A stretch of 5,601 bases of DNA from Nitrospira sp. (GTDB taxonomy: Bacteria > Nitrospirota > Nitrospiria > Nitrospirales > Nitrospiraceae). This document shows positions 1 through 5,601 of the stretch, in pieces. Location of the stretch: positions 1 to 5,601 of the forward strand of contig JAAUPT010000147.1 of NCBI GenBank assembly GCA_012032965.1, written 5' to 3'. Position 1 is the stretch's first letter, and each line of letters opens with the position of its first letter. Under the pieces are notes generated by a model that did no database searches, was not told the origin of the DNA, and saw nothing but the letters and a program-made list of their open reading frames with translations. The position numbers were made by a program, and so were the translations under genes.

Positions 1-769
1 CGTCAGCAGAAAACAAGAGTCGCCGCGCTAACCAAGATTAAAGAGCGACTCGGTTGGGCGTTTCGACAGATGGATGGTTTTTTCATGGTGCTACCGAAGA
101 CTCTGTCGCTTCTTCGCCCTGCGAGAGGCGAATCGGCATCATTTGATGTATTACTCTGCTGCAATCCGTACCCTTCTGTTACGACTCGGAGAACTCCTGG
201 TGTCGCAGGGTCGCCTTGATCAGCGGGATGACATCTTCTTTCTCTCGATCGATGATCGCACCGATCTCTTAGCCGGAAGTACCCAAGACTGGAAGGCCAT
301 CGTCCAAGAGCGACGTACTGAACGTGACCGCCATGCAGTAGTCACGGTCCCAGATACCATTCCAGATTGGAATTCCATCAACGAACAGACGCTGATATCA
401 ACCCAATCCGCCAAGCCCGGTCAGTTGACCGGCATGCCAATCAGCGCCGGATCCGTGATCGGTCCGGTCCGACGGATCCGGTCTGTTATGGATTGGGGCC
501 ACGTGAGACCAGGCGAAATCCTAGTCGTCTCGGTTATCGATCCAGGCCTGGCGCCTCTCTTTGGAATTGCCGGCGGACTGATTGCAGAAATGGGTGGGAC
601 CTTGTCTCATGGAGCCATCATTGCTCGCGAATATGGGCTACCGACCGTCGCCAACGTGGAGGGAGCGATGGCTCAGCTTTCTGATGGCCTACAGGTCAGG
701 CTTGAGGCCGGATCGGGGACCATTGTATCGAGCCATCCCCATACTCCGCGGGTGGCTAGAGCTATTTGA
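1..769 (+). CDS. PEP-synthase/rifampin-phosphotransferase-like protein, C-terminal part (5'-partial, apparent frameshift)
   Basis: This is the 3' end of a PEP-utilising enzyme. Such proteins pass phosphate from PEP through a phosphohistidine on a mobile domain to a second substrate. The swivelling domain is clear: GGTLSHGAIIAREYGLP around 592-645, with the probable phosphorylated His at 608-610. Before it lies the helical segment FALREANRHHL (about 113-145) and a DDIFFLSIDD motif (229-258), typical of PEP-synthase-like and rifampin-phosphotransferase-like proteins. The stop is TGA 767-769. The first ATG in this frame (74) is not a credible start, because homology-like sequence continues upstream in another frame: from base 1, frame 1 reads RQQKTRVAALTKIKERLGWAF. 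Removing one T from the T6 run at 79-84 joins it to FSWCYRRLCRFFALRE. The ATP-grasp part lies outside the window, so the acceptor substrate cannot be told. The family call is firm; the exact enzyme is not. Confidence 0.8.
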
Positions 770-855
770 TCCGGGTCTTCTGCTTCTTGACCTTTCTCAA
801 TACCTTGCGTACTGTGCCTCCATTATCGTGTTAAGACCCTATATATGGGAGTTCC

Positions 856-2247
856 TTGATCGATCACTTTTTTGAACTTGTCATACAAATGACCGATGCA
901 AACCCCATTTTCATAGGCATTGGGGTCGGATTGCTGCTCGGTGGTTTATTAGTAGGGCTTTGGATCGATGGACGCTTGCGCCCTCAGACCCACCGCGCTG
1001 AGGCCACCGCCCACGAAGTGAGAAAGCAACTGGAACAAGAGCGGACTGCGGTCTTGTCCCTTCGCCAGGAACTGTCCCAGACTCAACAAGCCCGCGTGAT
1101 GGCAGAAACTCGGATGGAAGATACGACACGGCAACTCATCGAACAGAAAGCCTTACTCGAACAGGCACGTCAAGAACTCGTGGGGTCGTTCCAAGTCCTC
1201 TCCGGCGAGGCGTTGAAGCAAAACAACGAGGCATTTTTGAAACTCGCCGCTGTGACATTCGAAACCCTTCATGTCAAAGCAGATGGAGACCTGGTGCAGC
1301 GCCAGCAGGCGATTGATGCGTTGGTGCGTCCGCTCCACGACACACTGCGGCGTTACGACGAGCAACTGCGTCTTCTGGAGCAGTCACGCCAGTCGGCTTA
1401 CGGTGGGCTGGATCAACATCTCAAATCATTGGCTGATTCCCAACAGAGGTTACAGCAAGAAACCGGAAACCTGGTCAAAGCCCTGCGAGCTCCGACCGTA
1501 CGAGGCCAATGGGGTGAGTTGACCTTAAGACGAGTCGCCGAGCTTGCCGGAATGGTCCAGCACTGTGATTTTATCGAGCAACATTCCGTGGCCAGCGAGG
1601 ATGCACGATTTCGACCTGACATGGTGGTCCAGCTCCCAGGCGGTCGCCAGATTATCGTTGATGCGAAAACCGTCCTCTCGGCTTATCTGGATGCCCATGA
1701 AGCACAGAATGATGTCCAACAAGCGGACGCATTACGGCGCCATGCTGCTCAGCTTAAGAGCCGCATGGATGAACTATCGTTGAAGGCCTATTGGACACAG
1801 TTCGAACATTCCCCAGAGTTCGTCGTCCTGTTTCTTCCCGGCGAGCAATACCTCGGCGCCGCCTTGGACCAGAATCCGCAGCTCATTGAAGAAGGGTTCG
1901 CGAATGGAATCGTGCTGGCGACCCCAGCGACATTGATCGCATTACTACGTGCAGTTGCCTACGGGTGGCGACAGGAGCGAATGTCGGCTCACGCGGAAGA
2001 AGCAGGCCGGCTGGGCAAAGAACTCTACGAGCGGATGGCTGTGTTGGCGGGACATATGAACGATGTGGGTCAGGCCCTGGGCAAAAGCGTATCGGCATAT
2101 AACCGTGCCGTGGGCTCCCTTGAGACGCGTATTCTCCCGACAGCGCGACGTTTTAAAGAATTGGGAGTGTCCTCTGACCGCGAGATCCTCGCGCTTGAAC
2201 CGACAGAGGTCGTTCCCCGCAAAACCTTATCGTTTGATACCGAATGA
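856..2247 (+). CDS. rmuC: RmuC family DNA recombination/maintenance protein
   Basis: RmuC proteins are membrane-anchored, coiled-coil proteins with a nuclease-like core. In E. coli, RmuC limits inversions at short inverted repeats; the biochemical activity is poorly defined. Here 463 residues (E. coli about 475) show the usual order: one N-terminal membrane segment (residues about 18-37, Gly/Leu-rich), a charged Gln/Glu-rich coiled coil (about 43-115), then the RmuC core. Core motifs are VRGQWGE (215-221), the restriction-nuclease-like VDAK (268-271), SPEFVVLFLPGE (319-330) and ATPATLIALLRAVAYGW (355-371). The chosen start is TTG 856, with GGGAG at 847-851, only 4 bases upstream. ATG 889 (residue 12) is an alternative that keeps the membrane helix but has no visible ribosome binding site. 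It is the first gene of a tight unit, with mazG following after 10 bases. It is uninterrupted, unlike several neighbours. Confidence 0.93.
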   Translation: MIDHFFELVIQMTDANPIFIGIGVGLLLGGLLVGLWIDGRLRPQTHRAEATAHEVRKQLEQERTAVLSLRQELSQTQQARVMAETRMEDTTRQLIEQKALLEQARQELVGSFQVLSGEALKQNNEAFLKLAAVTFETLHVKADGDLVQRQQAIDALVRPLHDTLRRYDEQLRLLEQSRQSAYGGLDQHLKSLADSQQRLQQETGNLVKALRAPTVRGQWGELTLRRVAELAGMVQHCDFIEQHSVASEDARFRPDMVVQLPGGRQIIVDAKTVLSAYLDAHEAQNDVQQADALRRHAAQLKSRMDELSLKAYWTQFEHSPEFVVLFLPGEQYLGAALDQNPQLIEEGFANGIVLATPATLIALLRAVAYGWRQERMSAHAEEAGRLGKELYERMAVLAGHMNDVGQALGKSVSAYNRAVGSLETRILPTARRFKELGVSSDREILALEPTEVVPRKTLSFDTE

Positions 2248-2252
2248 AGGAG
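2247..2252 (+). promoter_or_regulatory. Ribosome binding site of the MazG-like gene
   Basis: AAGGAG lies 5 bases before ATG 2258 and its first A is the last base of the rmuC stop codon. This fixes the start of the pyrophosphohydrolase at 2258 and argues against the longer open frame that runs upstream through rmuC. It also suggests translational coupling to rmuC. Confidence 0.8.
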
Positions 2253-2257
2253 CGCGC

Positions 2258-2692
2258 ATGACTAACGAACAGACCATGGTAGAAGCATTTCATAGCAGGT
2301 TTGATATTCTGGTCCAGACGGTTCCGACAGAACTCAACGAAGAGACGAAGCGGCTTCGTGTCCGTCTCATTCAGGAAGAGTTCGATGAGCTGAAAGAAGC
2401 CATGGCTGCTGGGAATCTTGCTGCGGTGGCAAAGGAAATGGCGGATCTCCTCTACGTTACCTATGGGACAGCCGTGTCCTATGGAATTGACATGGAACCG
2501 GTGTTTCAGGAGGTTCACCGGTCAAATCTGAGCAAGGTGGGTGGCTACAAACGGGCAGATGGAAAATGGGTGAAACCCTCAACGTATTCGCCCGCTCATA
2601 TCGACCCAATCTTGGAGGCACAACGAGATACCCTAATGGCATCGTCACTATCAACCCACGATACTGCTGGAGGTTCTTCCGAGAGCTCATGA
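2258..2692 (+). CDS. MazG-like nucleoside triphosphate pyrophosphohydrolase (DR2231-like, all-alpha NTP-PPase)
   Basis: This 144-residue protein belongs to the all-alpha NTP pyrophosphohydrolases (MazG/dimeric dUTPase/HisE superfamily), which hydrolyse NTPs or dNTPs to the monophosphate and pyrophosphate and so clean the nucleotide pool. The metal site is complete: EEFDEL (residues 40-45, E40/E41/E44) and EMAD (60-63, E60/D63). The later motif EVHRSNLSK (85-93), followed by a DGK turn and a YSPAHI segment (110-115), is typical of the small DR2231-like branch, some of which act on dUTP. Substrate choice cannot be read from sequence. The start ATG is set by AAGGAG 5 bases upstream. The last 25 or so residues (Ser/Thr-rich) look non-conserved. 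Its TGA stop overlaps the next start (ATGA, 2689-2692). Placed between rmuC and a PilZ gene, it may share transcription with a genome-maintenance factor. Confidence 0.88.
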   Translation: MTNEQTMVEAFHSRFDILVQTVPTELNEETKRLRVRLIQEEFDELKEAMAAGNLAAVAKEMADLLYVTYGTAVSYGIDMEPVFQEVHRSNLSKVGGYKRADGKWVKPSTYSPAHIDPILEAQRDTLMASSLSTHDTAGGSSESS

Positions 2693-3200
2693 GAGATCCA
2701 CACTGTCCAAGTTGCGGCACTCCCTTCGTTCGAATACTCCATGATGAAGGAATTATGGACCGGATTCTCAATCGCTTCCGAGTCTTTCCATTCCGCTGTC
2801 AGCTCTGTACCTCACGCTTCCGGGTCTTTCGGAGCCAGTCTCCATCCCCTCCATCAGCGACTGATCGCCGGGAATACAAGAGGCTACCGGTGTCGTTCCG
2901 CGCCAACCTCCTCGCAGATAACGCCGTACAAACGACCAATCGAGTGACCGACATTTCCATGGGTGGGTGCACGCTTGAGACAGCGGCGACCTTGCCTCAA
3001 GGAACGTTGTCGAGCTGGTCATCAAACCGGCTTCCGATGAGGAACCGATTAAGATTGAAACGGCGATGGTCTGCTCGTCAAGGCCAGGATCAATGGGTAT
3101 CCGATTCCTCGAAATGGTCACGGCCGATAAGAATCGCCTCAGTCAGGTCATTCTGAGCTTGCTGGTGGGACAAAGCTTCCACCAGAATTTCTTTTCTTAG
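2689..3200 (+). CDS. Zinc-ribbon + PilZ (c-di-GMP-binding) domain protein, apparent frameshift
   Basis: The start is ATG 2689, overlapping the mazG stop as ATGA; a GGAGG lies 15 bases upstream (2669-2673) and GAGAG closer (2681-2685). The N-terminus has two Cys pairs, CPSC (residues 6-9) and CQLC (37-40), a likely small zinc ribbon. A PilZ domain follows with both c-di-GMP signature motifs: RxxxR as REYKR (61-65) and DxSxxG as DISMGG (88-93). Frame 1 then degenerates after LPQG. Frame 3 continues the PilZ barrel from about 3003 (NVVELVIKPASDEEP, later GSMGIRFLEM) and stops at TAG 3198-3200. One missing base near 3000-3003 (for example GGG read as GG) explains the switch. Corrected length is about 170 residues. 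If uncorrected, the protein ends at 3156 with a nonsense tail. It is likely a cytosolic c-di-GMP effector; its target is unknown. Confidence 0.82.
3162..3199 (+). terminator. Intrinsic terminator inside the 3' end of the PilZ gene
   Basis: CTGGTGGGA (3162-3170) pairs with TTCCACCAG (3177-3185), including one G-T wobble. This gives a 9-bp stem with a 6-base loop (CAAAGC), followed by the T-rich tail AATTTCTTTTCTTA (3186-3199). The hairpin lies within the final codons of the frame-corrected PilZ gene, whose TAG ends at 3200. It would end the rmuC-mazG-PilZ transcript just before the convergent panC stop. The opposite strand has no T tract after the stem, so it probably does not stop panC transcription. 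Confidence 0.65.
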
Positions 3201-3214
3201 TACCGGTTCGTGCA

Positions 3215-4075
3215 CTAGGAGCGCTGTCGCGGAACGGTCACCAGAAGATTATCGATCAGCCGCACAGGCCCCATGCGTACCGCTCCGAGCAGGACTACTC
3301 GCGAATTCACAGTGGAAAGTGGCTCTAGCGTGTATGGATCGCAGACCGCCAGATAGTCGATCCTCAGGGCTGGTTCGGCCTTGATGACCTGACGCATCAC
3401 CGCCCGTACGGACTTCGCATCAGCGACACCTTTTTGGATTGCCTCAGCTCCTTCCTGGAGGCTTCTGTACAACGTAACCGCCCGAATTCGATCGTCGGGC
3501 GACAGATAGACGTTACGCGAACTCATCGCCAGTCCGTCGCCTTCCCGGACCGTAGGCCTCAGGATTATTTTTGACACCGAGATTGAGATCTTTGACCAGC
3601 TGGTGGACAAGTACCGATTGTTGGAAATCTTTTTGTCCAAAGAGTGCGATCTGAGGACGCACCATTCCGAAGAGTTTGCTCACCACGGTCGCAACCCCTG
3701 AAAAATGATGTGGGCGCACTTCCCCTTCCCACCGGTGGCTATCGCAGGAAGATTCACGGTTGTTTGAAATCCTTCTGGGTACATGGCCGTTACATTTGGT
3801 TCGAAACAGACATCAACGCCTTCCTTTTTGCACAGGGCTCGATCGTGCGAAATGGGACGGGGATAATTGGTGAGGTCTTCATGGGGACCGAATTGCGTAG
3901 GATTGACGAAGATGCTGACTACGAGCGCATCGCATCGCAACCGGGCTGCTCGAATCAGCGCCCGATGCCCATCGTGCAACGCCCCCATAGTCGGCACGAG
4001 CCCAATCCGTACACCTTCACGCCGGAGCCCCTCACTCCAGGCGGTCATGCCACTCGGTGAACGAATGATCTTCAT
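3215..4075 (-). CDS. panC: Pantothenate synthetase (pantoate–beta-alanine ligase), two apparent frameshifts
   Basis: PanC joins pantoate and beta-alanine using ATP, the last step to pantothenate (CoA precursor), in the cytosol. Visible motifs: PTMGALHDGH (residues 28-37, HIGH-type nucleotide site), SIFVNPTQFGP (54-64), then in a second frame RPHHFSGVATVVSKLFG and LFGQKDFQQ, then back in the first frame MSSRNVYLS and RLIDN near the end. Two single-base changes break the frame. One base is missing near 3733-3737 (ACCCGG read as ACCGG; restores ATRWEGEVRPHHFSG), and one base is extra in the T5 run at 3568-3572 (restores GVKIILRPTVREGDG). They cancel, so the corrected protein is 286 residues, normal for PanC. 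As written, translation stops at 3680. The start ATG 4075 overlaps the folK stop (ATGA), so it lies downstream of folK in one unit. The identity is secure; whether the breaks are biological is doubtful. Confidence 0.9.
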
Positions 4076-4623
4076 GAGCCAGGTGGCGAACTGCAAGTGG
4101 GACGCGAGCCGTATCTCGTCGAAGGTTGAGGCAAGAGCAGCTGCACGTGCCCTTGGTCCTTAACCTGCTCCAATAATCGTGCGACTGACTGCTTCAGCAC
4201 TGGATGGACCCAGAGCGGATCCAATTCGTTCAGTGGCATCAGAACGAACCGGCGGCCATGGAGGCGGGGGTGCGGGATGGTCAGCCCAGGCTCCTTGATG
4301 ACGCGCTCACCGTAGAACAGAATGTCTAGGTCGATCGTTCGAGGGCCAGAGCGGTTGTCCTCATCCCGTCCGAGTGATCGCTCAATCTCTTGGAGTAGCG
4401 CGAGGAGGCTCTGGGGTGTAATGTCGGTTTCAATCTGTATCACCCCGTTGAGAAACCACCCTTCCCCTGGATCGGTCTCACCGCGAATCGGTTCTGTTTC
4501 ATATAAGAGGGAAACTCCCATAAGCCGCGAATGGGGAAGCAGACTGAGCAACGTCACGGCTCGATCGCAAAAATCGACTCGATCACCGACATTCGACCCG
4601 AACCCAATGAAGACGGTTTCCAT
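4072..4623 (-). CDS. folK: 2-amino-4-hydroxy-6-hydroxymethyldihydropteridine pyrophosphokinase (HPPK)
   Basis: FolK transfers pyrophosphate from ATP to 6-hydroxymethyl-dihydropterin, the step before dihydropteroate synthesis in the folate pathway. Diagnostic sequence: the N-terminal FIGFGSNVGDR (residues 5-15), YETEP (41-45), FLNGV (57-61), then the HPPK signature RSGPRTIDLDILFYG (91-105), whose D98 and D100 correspond to the metal-binding Asp pair, and IPHPRLHGRRFVLMPLNEL (116-134). It has 183 residues, somewhat longer than the usual 160 or so; the extra is a Ser/Pro/Cys-containing tail that overlaps the start of panC. ATG 4623 is chosen because the family's first strand begins directly after it; no clear ribosome binding site is visible. 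It lies 83 bases after the dapL stop and shares ATGA with panC, so folate and pantothenate genes are probably co-transcribed. The frame is intact. Confidence 0.95.
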   Translation of the reverse strand: METVFIGFGSNVGDRVDFCDRAVTLLSLLPHSRLMGVSLLYETEPIRGETDPGEGWFLNGVIQIETDITPQSLLALLQEIERSLGRDEDNRSGPRTIDLDILFYGERVIKEPGLTIPHPRLHGRRFVLMPLNELDPLWVHPVLKQSVARLLEQVKDQGHVQLLLPQPSTRYGSRPTCSSPPGS

Positions 4624-4649
4624 AAGAAGTCACGCTAAGCGTAAGAAGT
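4623..4649. repeat. Short direct repeat TAAGAAGT flanking a small palindrome upstream of folK
   Basis: TAAGAAGT occurs at 4623-4630 and again at 4642-4649, bracketing ACGCT-A-AGCGT (4632-4642). The first copy touches the folK start codon. The size is small and chance is possible; it could be an operator-like site for folK or have no role. Confidence 0.25.
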
Positions 4650-4654
4650 ACAAC

Positions 4655-4689
4655 GTGAGAGGTGGTAACGAGATGGCCCGGCCTCTCAC
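4655..4689 (-). repeat. Inverted repeat between dapL and folK (possible weak terminator or intercistronic hairpin)
   Basis: GTGAGAGG (4655-4662) and CCTCTCAC (4682-4689) form an 8-bp stem around a 19-base loop, 17 bases past the dapL stop in its direction of transcription. The bases after the stem on the minus strand (GTTGTACTTCTTA) are only mildly T-rich, so termination would be weak. It may instead be an mRNA processing or stability hairpin. Confidence 0.35.
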
Positions 4690-4706
4690 TTCTACTTTTC
4701 ACTTTT

Positions 4707-5601
4707 CTAGAATCCTGCCTTCTTGATTCGCTCTACAGCCTCCGCAAGCTGCTCTTTGGTTGTACAGACCGTCATGCGAATATAGCCTTCGCCTGGTGCG
4801 CCAAAACCGTTACCGGGCGTCGTTACAATGCCGGCCTTTCCCAACAGGTGAGCAGTGAAGGACGTGGAGGTGTAACCCTTCGGTACTGTCACCCAGATGT
4901 AGAACGCAGCAGGCGGCATCTCTACGTCTAACCCCAACTTCTTGAGCCCCGGAACGATCGTGTCGCGACGTTCCTGGTAAATCTTCCGGATGCCGTCGGT
5001 TACGGAATCGTCCAATCCCAGGGCGGTGATACCAGCCTCTTGCACCGCTTCGAACACACCGGAGTCTAATTGGCTTTTCACCTTGCCTAACGCCGCCAAC
5101 ACTGTCTTGTTCCCGACCACGAACCCGATTCGCCAACCGGTCATGTTGTAGGTCTTGGAGAGCGAATGAAATTCCACGCCGACGTCCTTGGCGCCCTCCA
5201 CCTCCATAAAACTCACCGGTCGCTTGCCGTCGTAGTAGATTTCCGAGTAGGCGGCGTCGTGGCAGATGATAATATGATTGTCCTGCGCAAATTCGATGGC
5301 CTGCTTGAAGTAGTCCTTCGTCATAATCACTGACGTGGGATTATTCGGCGAATTGAGCCACATGAGCTTAGCCTTCTTGGCCACATCTTTTGGAATCGCA
5401 CCCAAATCCGGCAGAAAGCCGTTGGCTTTGGTCAACGGCATGAAGTGAGACGTGCCGCCACAAAAACTGGTTCCGACGGGATAGACCGGATAGCCTGGAC
5501 TCGGAACCAGTACCACATCCCCTGGATCGACAAACGCAAGATGAATGTGCCCGATTCCTTCTTTCGACCCAATCAGCGTGAGGACCTCATCGGTAGGATC
5601 G
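4707..5601 (-). CDS. dapL: LL-diaminopimelate aminotransferase-like PLP enzyme (5'-partial)
   Basis: This is a fold-type I aminotransferase. DapL converts tetrahydrodipicolinate plus glutamate directly to LL-diaminopimelate for lysine and peptidoglycan. About 297 residues are visible; the first 90-100 lie beyond the right edge. At the edge the frame reads LTLIGSKEGIGHIHLAFVDPG; the GSKEGI motif is characteristic of DapL and close relatives. Then come PSPGYPVYPVG, the cofactor-site NSPNNPT, HDAAYSEI, and HSLSKTYNMTGWRIGF, with the PLP-binding Lys encoded at 5154-5156. GEGYIRM near the C-terminus carries the substrate-carboxylate Arg. The GTG at 5514-5516 is internal, not a start. The stop is TAG 4709-4707. 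A broader aspartate/alanine aminotransferase function cannot be excluded, since the N-terminal substrate residues are not visible. It is probably the upstream gene of a dapL-folK-panC unit. Confidence 0.85.
   Translation of the reverse strand, partial: DPTDEVLTLIGSKEGIGHIHLAFVDPGDVVLVPSPGYPVYPVGTSFCGGTSHFMPLTKANGFLPDLGAIPKDVAKKAKLMWLNSPNNPTSVIMTKDYFKQAIEFAQDNHIIICHDAAYSEIYYDGKRPVSFMEVEGAKDVGVEFHSLSKTYNMTGWRIGFVVGNKTVLAALGKVKSQLDSGVFEAVQEAGITALGLDDSVTDGIRKIYQERRDTIVPGLKKLGLDVEMPPAAFYIWVTVPKGYTSTSFTAHLLGKAGIVTTPGNGFGAPGEGYIRMTVCTTKEQLAEAVERIKKAGF

Noticed and set aside
787..815. Possible sigma-70 promoter (TTGACC, 17-base spacer, TACTGT) before rmuC
   Set aside because: The -35 is fair, but the -10 matches only 3 of 6 consensus bases; too weak to annotate.
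773..839. GGGTCT/AGACCC inverted repeat in the gap after the PEP gene as a terminator
   Set aside because: The arms are 6 bases and over 50 bases apart with no T tract after the second arm.
911..2098. Several 60-70 codon antisense and alternate-frame ORFs inside rmuC
   Set aside because: They are shadows of a well-conserved coding sequence, with no motifs or ribosome binding sites.
2063..2257. N-terminal extension of the MazG-like gene back to 2063
   Set aside because: It lies within the conserved rmuC 3' end in another frame; AAGGAG at 2247-2252 places the start at ATG 2258.
2566..2688. Upstream start at 2566 for the PilZ gene
   Set aside because: The extra 41 residues overlap the conserved mazG frame and resemble no domain; ATG 2689 with the ATGA overlap fits better.
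3568..3572. Programmed ribosomal frameshifting in panC
   Set aside because: Two opposite shifts would be needed, no stimulatory structure is evident, and PanC is not known to use recoding; homopolymer error is simpler.
3644..4163. Plus-strand ORFs of 98-138 codons opposite panC
   Set aside because: The minus strand encodes unmistakable PanC; the plus-strand products are low-complexity Arg/Ser/Pro-rich shadows.
4322..4931. Plus-strand ORFs of 89-134 codons across folK and the dapL end
   Set aside because: They run antisense to HPPK and the aminotransferase and show no recognisable domain.

Overview
The window looks like an ordinary chromosomal stretch from a moderately GC-rich bacterium. The mix of genes suggests Nitrospirota (Nitrospira-like): a diaminopimelate aminotransferase of the DapL type, a zinc-ribbon/PilZ protein, and an RmuC–MazG pair. 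That lineage is inferred from general familiarity and has not been tested by any search. I see no mobile element, CRISPR array, tRNA, rRNA or defence island.

Layout: positions 1-769 (+) hold the 3' part of a PEP-synthase-like gene ending in the swivelling phosphohistidine domain. After an 86-bp gap comes a compact three-gene plus-strand unit: rmuC (856-2247), a MazG-like/DR2231-type NTP pyrophosphohydrolase (2258-2692) and a zinc-ribbon + PilZ protein (2689-3200). The first two are 10 bp apart and the last two overlap as ATGA. The unit closes with an intrinsic terminator lying inside the last codons of the PilZ gene. Converging from the other side is a minus-strand unit: dapL (runs off the right edge, ends at 4707), folK (4623-4072) and panC (4075-3215, sharing an ATGA overlap with folK). 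Only 14 bp separate the PilZ and panC stops.

Functions: the minus-strand genes supply lysine/peptidoglycan diaminopimelate (DapL), folate (FolK) and pantothenate/CoA (PanC). The plus-strand unit combines a DNA-maintenance factor (RmuC), a nucleotide-pool cleaner (MazG-like) and a likely c-di-GMP-responsive protein (PilZ). How that last protein relates to the other two is unknown.

The most notable property is technical or evolutionary. Three genes (PEP-synthase-like, PilZ, panC) carry four apparent single-base frameshifts in total, all explainable by gain or loss of one base in a short homopolymer run. rmuC, mazG, folK and the visible part of dapL are intact. Because panC is normally a housekeeping gene and the frame-corrected proteins look fully conserved, I favour sequencing or assembly indels over true gene decay. 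The single-frame ORFs should not be taken at face value: the corrected genes are given here.
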